From CAYSHJ01 sp964589725 (GTDB lineage: Bacteria > Planctomycetota > Planctomycetia > Planctomycetales > Planctomycetaceae): a stretch of 26,636 bases of DNA. The notes under the pieces are model-generated. The model was not told where the DNA came from, did not search any database, and saw only the letters and a list, made by a program, of their open reading frames with translations. Positions 13,495 to 23,032 of the stretch are shown piece after piece (position 1 is the stretch's first letter; each line of letters begins with the position of its first letter). The position numbers and the translations under genes are program-made. The stretch lies in the NCBI GenBank assembly GCA_964589725.1, contig CAZPUJ010000562.1:1-26636 (forward strand). Direction: 5' to 3'.

Positions 13495-16065
13495 TCAAGT
13501 TTCCGGGAACTGTGCCTTAAAGTCCGACAGCCATTCGTGCAGCTCCGAGTTACCGGGAGGAATTCCCACGTTGGTTCCGGCGGCCGACGCGAGCGCCTCT
13601 GGCAACCGAGAACGCCAACGATGCACGAACGGAGTCATCAAGCCGTAATCGCGGTCGCTCTTCTGGTCACCAGCTTGGCTCAGAGCGCTGACATCCGGGC
13701 CGGGGTTCATCACGAAATCATTGAGGATCAGCCGCGTAAACTTGCGGCGCGCGTTCTTACGAGCAATCTCGTCTTTGTTTTGCAGCGAAACGATCTTGAG
13801 TAATCGCTCGGCGAGCGGCTCCAGCACGGACTCCGTACAGAGGTATTCGGCGAGATATCGAGAAAACGTCGCTAGCGATTCCGGCTTGAGCCAGTCTCCG
13901 GCGTGATCGTTCGTCTCGGTGTGTTGTCGCCAACGGTCCGGCGTCATGAGCCTGGCCCAACCCATCAGAAAAGCGGGCAACTCGCGGCGCAGTCGACGAT
14001 CAAGCGGCTCAGGACGTTGTTTCGTGACTTGGTTCATGTCCGCCAGGTCGGCGAGATACACCACTTCGCCGGGCTCAAAACACAGCACCTGCTGCAGCGC
14101 GGACACGCGCGCATAGACCAATTGTTCGTCGCCGAAGCACCAGTTCAAGACTTGGTTCGCCGAGTCGATCCGCCGCTCGCGGTCCAAGTTCGCATTGGGA
14201 TCAACGGCCCAGCCGCGCGCCAAGTTGCCCAAACTGATCCGCGTCTCAGCGATCGCCTTCGCCAGCTCATCCTGCTTGCGGAGCGCCGATGTGCACTTGC
14301 GAAACGCCGCGGCGATCAATGATGCGCCGCCGTCGCCGTCCTGCATGATCGCCTGCCACTTCACGGCGGCGTTGGCGACGTAGGTCTGGACCATGCTGGA
14401 TTCCAAAAACGCCTGCCGTGCCAACTCCCATTTTGTCTCGTCGAGCGTTCGGCGAGTGGCCGCATCGAAATCCCATGTTCCCGGATATCGAATCGGATAG
14501 ATGTTGGTGAACGGCGCGTTCTCGCCGCCGAACGCCCGCATGACCTCCGGAAGTGTCCCCTCAATTTCATCCAGGCGGTTGTCGTAAAGTTTACTTGTCG
14601 GAGTCTGCTCGGTGTCGGTGAACTGACGGTCGATCCTGGTCATTCCTATGAAGAATGCGGGAGGATCGTCATGCACCTTCGTCGGCCAACTTTCCCGGCC
14701 GTATCGCGTGCGGCCCCATTGATCGACGTACTGCTTCAGTTGTCCGCGGACCTCCACATTCCCGTGACGAATCAACAGCAGCAACGTTTGAATCTGCATC
14801 TCCTCAATGTAGCGCTCGAACAGATAAAAGACTTTGCCGCGTTTGACGATCGTCATCTGATCTTTGAGCGAGTCCGCTGAATCGAGCAATCCGACTTCGC
14901 TGCCTTTTCCCGTATTCCGCAGACCCGGAATGTCGAGAAAATCAATCTGTTCCAAAACCTGACGCCATTCGGCATTCAGGCGATCCGGTAAAACGGGAAC
15001 CACCAATTCCAGCATCGCCGATTGAATGGTCGCGAGATCTTGCTTCGGAGGGCCTTGTCCGGGGCAATAGTCCAGGACAAACCAGCCGTCTTCGACCCGA
15101 TCGACGAGGTCATTCCAGGAGATCTCCGGCAGAATCGCCGAGCGCTCGTTTTTATGTTCCATCGTCCGCTGGCTGTCGAGCAGGAATCGAACCGCGCCCC
15201 AGTGACAGGCGATCCCCTCTCGGCCGTGCTGCCGCGTCATGTCGAGGAATTTCTGAATGCGATTGAACAAACCCGTGATGGAAGGCCAACTGTTCCAACA
15301 CAATCGCGCCGCCACTTGCACGTATCCATCGGCGGACATCGGGTAGCGGCTGAGCAGGCCGTTGAACATGGACTCGTTGGTTCGATATCGCAACGGTTCC
15401 AAACGCCGCAGATACGAGTAGGCATCCAGCAAGTCCATGCGCCATTCCCGGTCGACCTCATCGGCACGAAATAATCCGGACTGCTCCTCCATCAATTTTT
15501 CGACTTGAGCATCCTGCCAAATCTCCTCACGCGGCATGTTGCATTCCGACTGAAAGCCACGCGACAGAACACGCAACCACTCGGCACGCGATAGACCGCG
15601 GACGAGAACGGGGTACTTCGGTGGGACGGTCTCGTCGAAGCGGTCCTTGGTCGTGAAGCGTGTGACGATGGCAGTCGCCTCGAAATCAAGGCTCTGTGGA
15701 TTCAGGTCGAGATCGAAGCTCAAATTCGAGAAATACGCGGGTGGCCCCAAATTTTCGTCGCGGCCGAGCGGGCTGAAACGCGGATCGGCAGGACGGAGCA
15801 CGCGGCCGACAAAAAGACTCTTGCCAACCTGCGACGGCCCATACACGGCGGCGGAAACCGGCACCTTCGACGAGCGCAACAGATTCCCGGCGGAGCGTCG
15901 TAGGTTGAGCAATTGGAACTCGTCCGTCGCCGAGATGGGACCAAGGTCTTGCTGCTGGCGAGCCTGTTTGCACTGGCTCATCCAGTCGATTAGGTCTTCA
16001 GCAGCCACCTGCACCTTGGCGGCGGTACGCAATAACTCGCGATCGCGATCATCAGGAAACGCCAT
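13495..16065 (-). CDS. SrfC-like P-loop GTPase (bacterial virulence-factor family)
   Basis: This is an 856-residue protein from ATG 16065 (MAFPDDRDRELL), with GGAGTG 6 nt upstream; the longer open frame to 16152 runs into an intergenic repeat and is rejected. The N-terminus is helical (about 1-65). The P-loop AAVYGPSQVGKSLFVGR has Walker A residues 76-83, and a G3-type motif DFLDIPGLRNTGKGSE lies near residues 373-388. Long helical segments follow, as in dynamin-like or SrfC proteins. The usual effector-family start VAAEDLIDWMSQ followed by the P-loop region fits the 'putative bacterial virulence factor' (SrfC) family. There is no signal peptide or TM segment. It probably works with the adjacent SrfB-like ATPase. 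The name reflects Salmonella history; nothing here shows virulence. Confidence 0.83.
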   Translation of the reverse strand: MAFPDDRDRELLRTAAKVQVAAEDLIDWMSQCKQARQQQDLGPISATDEFQLLNLRRSAGNLLRSSKVPVSAAVYGPSQVGKSLFVGRVLRPADPRFSPLGRDENLGPPAYFSNLSFDLDLNPQSLDFEATAIVTRFTTKDRFDETVPPKYPVLVRGLSRAEWLRVLSRGFQSECNMPREEIWQDAQVEKLMEEQSGLFRADEVDREWRMDLLDAYSYLRRLEPLRYRTNESMFNGLLSRYPMSADGYVQVAARLCWNSWPSITGLFNRIQKFLDMTRQHGREGIACHWGAVRFLLDSQRTMEHKNERSAILPEISWNDLVDRVEDGWFVLDYCPGQGPPKQDLATIQSAMLELVVPVLPDRLNAEWRQVLEQIDFLDIPGLRNTGKGSEVGLLDSADSLKDQMTIVKRGKVFYLFERYIEEMQIQTLLLLIRHGNVEVRGQLKQYVDQWGRTRYGRESWPTKVHDDPPAFFIGMTRIDRQFTDTEQTPTSKLYDNRLDEIEGTLPEVMRAFGGENAPFTNIYPIRYPGTWDFDAATRRTLDETKWELARQAFLESSMVQTYVANAAVKWQAIMQDGDGGASLIAAAFRKCTSALRKQDELAKAIAETRISLGNLARGWAVDPNANLDRERRIDSANQVLNWCFGDEQLVYARVSALQQVLCFEPGEVVYLADLADMNQVTKQRPEPLDRRLRRELPAFLMGWARLMTPDRWRQHTETNDHAGDWLKPESLATFSRYLAEYLCTESVLEPLAERLLKIVSLQNKDEIARKNARRKFTRLILNDFVMNPGPDVSALSQAGDQKSDRDYGLMTPFVHRWRSRLPEALASAAGTNVGIPPGNSELHEWLSDFKAQFPET

Positions 16066-16113
16066 GTTTTCACTCCGAAAAGTAGCTCTCGTCGTACCTG
16101 CTGACTTCTGGCG

Positions 16114-16191
16114 AGCGGGGGGTGTCAGCCCCCCGGTAATCCGGAGTCCCAAATCAAGCCAACCGGGAGGGAGGCTGACACCCCCCGCTCA
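16114..16191. repeat. Inverted pair of GAGCGGGGGGTGTCAGCC repeats
   Basis: GAGCGGGGGGTGTCAGCCCC begins at 16114, and the reverse complement GGCTGACACCCCCCGCTC ends near 16191. The two arms are about 40 bp apart and could form a long cruciform or hairpin. The pair occupies the gap between the giant Ig-repeat gene and the SrfC-like gene. It has no coding content and no T-run, so it is a dispersed intergenic repeat rather than a clear terminator. A third copy is at 10487-10510. Confidence 0.75.
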
Positions 16192-16207
16192 CCGATCAAG
16201 CGATTTC

Positions 16208-19200
16208 TCATTTCGATTCCGCCGGCTTCGCTGCACCGGAGGTGGACACGATCTTGAACGGGAAGGGATGCCGTTCAACGGTGCCCGTTTTCAGATGCTT
16301 GGCCTCGATCAGGATGGAGTAATGATTCTGTCCGCGCAACAACGGGATGCGGGGGCTGCGGAGATTGACCGACAGTTGATCGCCGTCCCGTTCCGCACGA
16401 GTCCAGGTTGTGGCCGAACCGGCGCGGCCTTCCGCGTTGGGCAGAGCCGTGCGGTATTCCAGTTCGGCGTCCGACGTGTTGGCGGTGACTTTCAAATCGA
16501 CGGTCATGGTGGACTCGGCGAACTTGGGGTTCGGCCCGACGACGATACTGGCGAACGGATTGAATTTCACCGTGACCGGAACGTCTTGTTCCAGTCCCTG
16601 AAAGGCGACCTTGATAGTCGTCTGTCCGGGCCGAACCGCCAGGAATTGTCCGGTCTCGCCCGGTTTCAGGATATCGGGATTCAAGGCGCTGATCTCGACC
16701 AGCGCGGGATCGAGAGCGCGGAAATTTCGATCGCCTTGCGAGGCGACCAGCACTTTCAAATGCGGCGTGGTCTCGCCGGCAAGCAATTGAAGTTGTTCCG
16801 GCTCGACACGCATTCGTTCCGGCCTATCGTCGGTGCCGACGACCTCCAGCGTGATTTCATCTGTCGAGAGTTTCTCACCGAGACGAGCTTGAAGTTTGAA
16901 GCGGCCCGGCAGGCGACCAGTCAAAGTTCCCGGCTTGTGCGAGACCACCTGCGTTCCTGGATTCGGTTCCATCATTTGCAGACGCATGCGCGGACGAGTG
17001 GGTTCGGCAGATTCCTCAGTGGTGACCAAGCGAGTCAGGTCTTGGCGCGAGCCGCCACCGCGCGGATATCCCCAAAGCTGATAACTGCGAGCTTCGCTGA
17101 CCCCCAAACGGCGGCGGTCCAGGTCGAGTTCCAAACGCTCGAACTCCTTGTCGAGCGGCCGAATCAGAATCTCGTGTGGCGCGGAAGTCTGATCATTCCA
17201 GCGAGCTTGCACGGAGATACGGCCCGGAGACTTCGCAAAGATCGCGGCACCGGGTCGGATTTCGGCCAATTGTTCCTCGCCAGCAACCAGCACCAATTGG
17301 GCTTGGCTGGTGACGTCGTCGGCGTGGTCTCCCAAAACCGACTCCACGCGCAGCGGAACCTCGGCTCCGACGGTGGTTTCGCTGGCTCCTTGAATCACCA
17401 ATTGCGGCGCGGCGGGAGCGGTCCCGCGAGACTTGTCTTGTTGCGCATCGGGATCAACCACTTCCACGGTGGCGGAGGTCGCCATGCCGTCGTACTTCCC
17501 TTGCGGGTCGACAGCGGTGATGGTAGCCGCGGCTTGTCCCGGCGCGAGGCCACGAATGCTACCGCTCGGCAGAATCTCGATCGTCTTGTTGGGAGTCGCC
17601 GTGACCTTGAACGCGACCGGAATTGGCGAGCCACCCGCAGCGGGAAGAATTTCGACCCGCGCAAAGCTGCCGGTCTCGCCCAACGTCAACGTCAACGACG
17701 AGGGACGCACTCGGATTTGGTGTTGCCGAGGGATTCGCTTGGCGACTTCGACGAGCAATGGCTTCCGCGTTTTCAGGTCTTCAAGCGTCGCGTCAATCTG
17801 CGTCTGTCCAACCTTTTTGGGACGGACGACCGGGCCGGAGGCCGTCGGATCTATGGACACGATGCCTTCCTCGCGAGGAGTGAGCGTGACCAGGTGATCC
17901 ACGTCTTGTTCGGTTCCGTCGGCGAGCACACGCACCACTCGGACGCCATCGCCCGGGTAGCCCAAGTCCATTTGCCGGAAATCGGGAATGAACCGCAATG
18001 AGACCGCCGAGGGGGGTGGAGCGGGGGGCTGCGGTCGAGGCGTGACGGTCAATTGTGCGACGGCGCGGCGCGAACCGAACCGCACCGCGACTTGAGTCTT
18101 GCCCGTCTGCAATCCGGTAACGCGAAGTTCCGTGCGGTCGGGCTGGGCGAGCACGGGATTAGCGACTCGCAATTCAACGCCGTCGTCGGCTTGCAACGGC
18201 TGCAAGCGACCGCTGCGCCGTGCGAAGACTTGAAAGTCGAGGCTCTCCCCCTCGGCCACCAAGGCGTCATCCGGCTCAATGACCAGTTCCTGAATCGGGT
18301 CCGCCTGAACGGTGATGGGCAGCTTCGTTTCCATTTGTCCTTTCCAGGTGGCGACCACGGCGGCTTTGCCGGGTTCCAATCCCAGCAGTTCTCGGCTGGG
18401 GGCGGAGAGTTCGACGACTTTGCCACCGGACTCCGTCATGGTCAGCTTCAAGTCGGAATCGTCGCCGAGTTTCTTGCGACCGTTGGGTGTGATGGCTTCG
18501 ACCACGAAGTGCTTCCGCTGTCCGGCGGACATAGTCAGCACGGCGGGGCTGAAGACCAATTTTTGAATCTCCAACTGCTCGACTTGGAAGACCGCTTGGC
18601 CGGGCGAGTCGATGCCCGGCACACGCGCTTCGACGGTCGCCTCGCCTGCGGTGAGTCCTTGCAGCGCGGACTCTGTGATGCTCGCCACGTCGGAGTTCTT
18701 GGAACTGAATGCGGCCGTGACCGACTGGCGCTGGCCGTCGGGAGTCACGACGAAGACTCGTAGCGGCAAACGTTCGCCGATCGCCAATCGCCCCGTGGCC
18801 GGCTCGATGATGACTTTGGAGTCCGCCGGCGCGACGTCTTCCGGACGCACTTCGATGTCCAGGATGGCGGCTTGATCGCGGACGGTGAATGTCACGCGTG
18901 TGCGACCGGGCGAGACGGCCTGCAACAACCGGTTCGACTCGTCAAATGCCACGATCCGCGTGGACGCCGGAACGACCTCGCATTGCTGGCTGAAGTCCGT
19001 CTCGCCACGCTTCACCGAGACGTCGGTCCCCAAATGCACCACCTCACCCGCCTTTAATCGCAATTGTGACGGCGTGACTGTCAACGGACCGACCGCCGCC
19101 GGGCTTCGTCCTACATCCGTCGGCGCCAACACAGTCACGGTGATCGGCTGCGAGACGGCGGGACCAAGCTGAGCCGTGACGCTCGTCTCACCCGGACTCT

Positions 19201-22200
19201 TCGCGTATACGGACGGGCCGTCGAGCTGAATCGGGCCGTCATCTTTCGCCTTCCAAACCAATTCCGAACGATTCGCGATCGCGCCGACACTTTTGCCCGC
19301 CTTGAATCCCACCGCTTGCAAGCTGGCGGACTCTCCGACCACCAAGCTGACTCGCGCGGGTGAAACGCGGATTTCATCAATCTCCAAGGCGCTGGTGATT
19401 TGCAGTCGCAAGCCCTCGGTTGAGCGAACACCGGCATACGACGCTTGAATCATCGCTTCACCGGGACGAACTCCGACAATACGCCCGTCGCGGATCGCGG
19501 CGGCGGCCTTGGTGGGATCGCCATCCAATTCCAACGTCGCCTTGCGCGAAACGTCCGTCACCTTACCGTCGGCGGCCACCGCTTCGACACGCCAATCGGA
19601 GAACTCCGCTTCCAGCGGAAGCTGAATGGGCTGAGCTTCGCGCGAGACCAACCGCACGCTGGCCGGCTTGGCCACGACTTCCGGTATCGGAGCTGTCACC
19701 GTGATCGAGACGTCGGCTCCTTCTTTAGCCGCGACGTGCATGGCACGCACACTAGCTGTGCCGGGCGAGATTCCTCGAAAGGCCCCGCTCGTGTCGACGA
19801 CTTGCACGATGTCGGACTTACCGGAAACGAACAGCAACCCGTCCTCACTGACCGAAACTGGTCCGGCTGGTCCTTCCGCCGTGACATGAATCTGACCAAC
19901 GCCACCCACGGCAACCGTCGCGGGATCCGCCGTCAAACGCAGCTTCAGCGGCGTGGCGGGAACGGACGCGACGCGCAGCTCATTGGAGGTCGCCCCTTGG
20001 TATTTCGCCGACACGCGGATTTGAAAGTTTTCTCCCAGTGCGTGGATTTCACCGTTCTTCTTGATGTCAAAACCTTCGGGAGCCGACTGCAACCATTCGA
20101 TACGCTCGGCCGCAATATCGGTGGCGGCCGCGCCGGCGTATTGAGCTTGCACTCGCAACGCACGCTTCTGTCCCAGTGGAATCTCGATCGACCCTTCCGG
20201 CAACAGCGTCAACGTGAGCGGTGGTGCGACCACTTGAATGTCGGTCGTCGCTTCCTGGTTGAGGCTCCGCGCGGTCAGACGCTCCGGTTGGTCACTGGTC
20301 GACTTCAGTCCTTTGAGTTGCATCGCGGCTTTGTCGAACTCGACGAACTCGGGACGCGGCAACGCGACCCAAGTCACTTGATCAGGAGCCAATTCGATCC
20401 GGTTGGCGTCGTCGATGACGCCGAAGACGCGGACGGTGGCGGACTCATCCGATCGTATCGTGAGACGTGACGGCTCGATGACGATCGACTTCCATTCGGC
20501 GACCGTCACCGTGGCGGTGACTTTGACTGGTTCGCCACCATCTCTCACTTCAATCTCGGCCGAGCCGATTCCGCGGCCAATCAGACGGCCGTCCGCCGCG
20601 ACTTCGACAATCTGCGGCTGCTTCGAGGCGATCTTCACCGCCGTTGGTTGACCAGACAAGACGCTGAGCTTCGCGACCTCGCCCACTTTCAGGTCCAGCG
20701 TCTTAGGAGAAACCTCCAAGGTCCGAGGCGCGGAATCTGATTTGGCGATCTTCGCATCCAAGGTTGCCGACAAGCCGCGAAATTGCGCCGTGAACTTGAC
20801 CTCACCCTCGGCCAAGGTCGTCACCTCGGTCCCGCGAACGGTCGCACGCTCCTTAGGCACGGCCTCGACTTTCAAGTCCTTGGCATCACCCACCGGAACA
20901 TCCTGTCCCACCTCGGTCGTTGCGAGGGCCACGATGCGCAGGGGCTCTCCGACCTTCGGCGACGACGGTTCGATCGCCAACTTCAGCGCCTTGTATTGAT
21001 GATCGCGGACAGTGACTTCGGCGGTGGTTTCCAGGACCTCGGCCGATTCGTTGGCGCGATAGCGGACTCGCAGCGTTCCCGTGCCGGCCTCTTCGCCCTC
21101 GACGCGACCGCGATGCACGAAAAACTTGTCATCGTGCCGAGCTCCCCAATCCGCGTCCTCGGTGAGGTCCACCTTGCGACCATCGGCGTACTCACCGATC
21201 AATTTGATGTTGGCGGTCGTGCCGACGCCGAGTTCCAACTTCTCCGGTTGCAACGTCAGCTTGTTGGGATTGCTGCGTGGCTCGACTGTGACACTCGCCT
21301 GAACCGTCAGCGAGCCGACAAAAAACGTGACCTCCGTTTTGCCTGGATTCAAAGCCTTGCCAATATTCTCATACGGCTTCACGGCCAGGACTTTGGGATT
21401 CGCGACCGTCGCGGCCGCCGCCGCAGTGACGACTTCGGAACCTTTCTCGTCATGACGATTGATCACAAACGGCACTTGGCTGCCGACCGGTCCCGTCCAA
21501 CTGGCTGGCTCCACGCTGAGCGGCGACTTTGCCCCGGCGACTGGTCCCGGCCCGACCGCAGGCTGTTGCTTTTGCCACCAGAACGCACCGCCCACACCCA
21601 GCGCCACGAAGAAGACGACTGCAACCAACGTCTTCAATGCACGCCGCCAGTTCCAAGGTGGTCGGGGGGGAGGATCGTCACCGCGGATCTTACTGCAAAC
21701 CGGGCACTTGGCTCCCGAATCGCGACGCTGCAAAAACAAGTGTGAGCATGTTGAATGCGTGCAAATCAGCGGCGAGACCGACTCTTGATCGCGCCGCCGA
21801 TATCCGGGGCACCACACCATGCGCAGCTTCTTTTGACCGTCCCGATACTTGAACAGGCAACAACGTCGATCGCGGGCCTGGGCTTCGTCGGACAGCCCGC
21901 GAATCTGGCCGAGCACCACGCGATGGATGAGTTGCTCGTTGGACGATTGCGGCTTGGCCGCTTCGATGCGTTTCCTGAGTTCCGAAAATTCTTTCGCGAG
22001 TTCGCCCGTGAGGTCTTTGTCGCTCACCGGGACGCAGAAGACCTCTTCGAGCCGCCGACCTTCCTCGTTCCGCACGAAGAACGAGACCCGATCGCCGACA
22101 CGCTCTGGTTCGGCGACGTAGGCTCCCAGCCATTTCCGCAAGGTTTGCCCGTTGGAGTTGGAACGATCCAGCATCGGCAACCCCGGCTCCAGCGCCACCG

Positions 22201-22255
22201 GCTGAAAGTCTCGCGAGGTTTGCGACACATCCACTCGCATGAAGGGATCGGTCAT
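16208..22255 (-). CDS. Giant single-pass membrane protein with about 16 bacterial Ig-like (Big_2-type) modules
   Basis: This is a 2015-residue protein. ATG 22255 follows GGGAGAG at good spacing. Residues 1-160 are a cytoplasmic domain I do not recognise. A zinc ribbon (C165, C170, C184, C187: CTHSTC...CPVC) follows, then a basic stretch and one TM helix at about 206-227 (LKTLVAVVFFVALGVGGAFWW), placing residues about 230-2015 outside the cytoplasm. That part repeats a module of about 85-120 residues with the pattern 'hxhxPxxhxhxxGExxxhxVxxxxxDG...W...D...V...G.hxGhxxGxAxVxAxhxG', as in Big_2/invasin-type Ig folds. Openings include LGVGTTANIKLIGEYADGRK, AIGERLPLRVFVVTPDGQR and SAGQRKHFVVEAITPNGRK. 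The last roughly 100 residues differ (NHYSILIEAKHLKTGTVERH). It is the first gene of the - strand cluster. A role as an envelope-anchored sensor or stalk is inferred. Confidence 0.88.
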   Translation of the reverse strand: MTDPFMRVDVSQTSRDFQPVALEPGLPMLDRSNSNGQTLRKWLGAYVAEPERVGDRVSFFVRNEEGRRLEEVFCVPVSDKDLTGELAKEFSELRKRIEAAKPQSSNEQLIHRVVLGQIRGLSDEAQARDRRCCLFKYRDGQKKLRMVWCPGYRRRDQESVSPLICTHSTCSHLFLQRRDSGAKCPVCSKIRGDDPPPRPPWNWRRALKTLVAVVFFVALGVGGAFWWQKQQPAVGPGPVAGAKSPLSVEPASWTGPVGSQVPFVINRHDEKGSEVVTAAAAATVANPKVLAVKPYENIGKALNPGKTEVTFFVGSLTVQASVTVEPRSNPNKLTLQPEKLELGVGTTANIKLIGEYADGRKVDLTEDADWGARHDDKFFVHRGRVEGEEAGTGTLRVRYRANESAEVLETTAEVTVRDHQYKALKLAIEPSSPKVGEPLRIVALATTEVGQDVPVGDAKDLKVEAVPKERATVRGTEVTTLAEGEVKFTAQFRGLSATLDAKIAKSDSAPRTLEVSPKTLDLKVGEVAKLSVLSGQPTAVKIASKQPQIVEVAADGRLIGRGIGSAEIEVRDGGEPVKVTATVTVAEWKSIVIEPSRLTIRSDESATVRVFGVIDDANRIELAPDQVTWVALPRPEFVEFDKAAMQLKGLKSTSDQPERLTARSLNQEATTDIQVVAPPLTLTLLPEGSIEIPLGQKRALRVQAQYAGAAATDIAAERIEWLQSAPEGFDIKKNGEIHALGENFQIRVSAKYQGATSNELRVASVPATPLKLRLTADPATVAVGGVGQIHVTAEGPAGPVSVSEDGLLFVSGKSDIVQVVDTSGAFRGISPGTASVRAMHVAAKEGADVSITVTAPIPEVVAKPASVRLVSREAQPIQLPLEAEFSDWRVEAVAADGKVTDVSRKATLELDGDPTKAAAAIRDGRIVGVRPGEAMIQASYAGVRSTEGLRLQITSALEIDEIRVSPARVSLVVGESASLQAVGFKAGKSVGAIANRSELVWKAKDDGPIQLDGPSVYAKSPGETSVTAQLGPAVSQPITVTVLAPTDVGRSPAAVGPLTVTPSQLRLKAGEVVHLGTDVSVKRGETDFSQQCEVVPASTRIVAFDESNRLLQAVSPGRTRVTFTVRDQAAILDIEVRPEDVAPADSKVIIEPATGRLAIGERLPLRVFVVTPDGQRQSVTAAFSSKNSDVASITESALQGLTAGEATVEARVPGIDSPGQAVFQVEQLEIQKLVFSPAVLTMSAGQRKHFVVEAITPNGRKKLGDDSDLKLTMTESGGKVVELSAPSRELLGLEPGKAAVVATWKGQMETKLPITVQADPIQELVIEPDDALVAEGESLDFQVFARRSGRLQPLQADDGVELRVANPVLAQPDRTELRVTGLQTGKTQVAVRFGSRRAVAQLTVTPRPQPPAPPPSAVSLRFIPDFRQMDLGYPGDGVRVVRVLADGTEQDVDHLVTLTPREEGIVSIDPTASGPVVRPKKVGQTQIDATLEDLKTRKPLLVEVAKRIPRQHQIRVRPSSLTLTLGETGSFARVEILPAAGGSPIPVAFKVTATPNKTIEILPSGSIRGLAPGQAAATITAVDPQGKYDGMATSATVEVVDPDAQQDKSRGTAPAAPQLVIQGASETTVGAEVPLRVESVLGDHADDVTSQAQLVLVAGEEQLAEIRPGAAIFAKSPGRISVQARWNDQTSAPHEILIRPLDKEFERLELDLDRRRLGVSEARSYQLWGYPRGGGSRQDLTRLVTTEESAEPTRPRMRLQMMEPNPGTQVVSHKPGTLTGRLPGRFKLQARLGEKLSTDEITLEVVGTDDRPERMRVEPEQLQLLAGETTPHLKVLVASQGDRNFRALDPALVEISALNPDILKPGETGQFLAVRPGQTTIKVAFQGLEQDVPVTVKFNPFASIVVGPNPKFAESTMTVDLKVTANTSDAELEYRTALPNAEGRAGSATTWTRAERDGDQLSVNLRSPRIPLLRGQNHYSILIEAKHLKTGTVERHPFPFKIVSTSGAAKPAESK

Positions 22256-23032
22256 TCATCTCTCCCATCGCTCAGAGCATCATCGAAGCCTGAGAACCCA
22301 CTGTACGCCAGATGATTGCAACCGCCGGAAATCGGGAAAACAAGTGTGTCGGCCTGCGTCCATCTTCTGTATTGCGAAACGCCAGGAGGCTGGCGGCTAA
22401 TCCGACAGCGCACGTTTGAGGATTTCCGGTCCCCTCTCCCCCGCATCGGGGGAGAGGGCTAGGGTGAGGGGCGAACGGTGCCAACGCCTCTATTCGCAGT
22501 GCAATCTCTTTTCATGAAAGCAGTTCGTCGTCAGCCGCCAATCAACTCCGAAGCCCCCTAACCCTCTCCCCCCGATGCGCGCGGGAGAGGGGACTGGAAC
22601 ACGAAAGTGCGCTGTAGGCTAAGTTCTCTCTTCATCGAATCGCGATCCACGCCGTTGAGCCGACAAAAAAAAAAATCGGTTTTTCTGGCGCTTGAGTGGC
22701 GGACGCATTCTGGTTTGGTTTTGAGATCAGGTTTTCTGAGGCATCGCAGAGGTGTTCAAAGTGCAGACAAAGTGAAGGTCAGAGTGCGGTGCCGCACTCA
22801 CTTCGCCCACGGATCGTTCAGTCTTCATCCGTGTGTTTCCAAATCCGTGTGCGTAGTGCGTTTCTTTGAGGTTCTTTTGGGGATCCAGGCAAAACTAATC
22901 AGCCACTCCAGACTCCGAAGAAGCCAAAACTCCCTGACGGGTGCAGACTGCGAATCGCGTTGATACTTTGTAACCACTCTTGTCAGGAATGGCTCTGGCT
23001 TGAACACGTTCGTTTGATGAGGGATCTGACAT
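22256..23032. other. Long divergent intergenic region
   Basis: These 777 bp separate the - strand chaperone/SrfBC cluster from the + strand vWA/PP2C/kinase genes and must contain promoters for both directions. I see no credible gene: open frames lack ribosome binding sites and have compositions typical of non-coding DNA. It holds an inverted pair of CCCTCTCCC repeats (22431-22592) and an 11-A tract (22664-22674) followed by TCGGTTTTT. A stretch near 22810-22855 has repeated CATCCGTGTG/AATCCGTGTG words. I could not choose a reliable -35/-10 pair. Confidence 0.5.
22431..22592. repeat. Inverted pair of CCCTCTCCC palindromic repeats
   Basis: Copy 1 is a perfect 12-bp hairpin, CCCTCTCCCCCG (22432-22443), loop CAT, CGGGGGAGAGGG (22447-22458), followed by CTAGGGTGAGGGG. 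Copy 2, inverted, runs from CCCTAACCCTCTCCC (starting about 22557) through GATGCGCGC to GGGAGAGGGGAC (ending about 22592). The flanking CTAGGG/CCCTAA and the GAT/ATC loop bases are shared, so they are two copies of one element in opposite orientation about 100 bp apart. Similar sequences are widespread as intergenic repeats in bacteria with large genomes. Confidence 0.75.

Noticed and set aside
15647..18001. A 784-codon open frame on the + strand
   Set aside because: It lies antisense to the SrfC-like and Ig-repeat genes, has Arg/His/Asp-rich shadow composition and no ribosome binding site or domain. Long antisense frames are common in GC-rich coding DNA.
22660..22685. CCGA + poly-A + TCGGTTTTT as an intrinsic terminator
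   Set aside because: The stem is only 4 bp with a 13-nt loop, and no gene on the + strand ends just before it.
22607..22963. A 118-codon open frame in the divergent spacer
   Set aside because: No Shine-Dalgarno sequence, no domain, composition unlike neighbouring genes, and it overlaps low-complexity A/T tracts.
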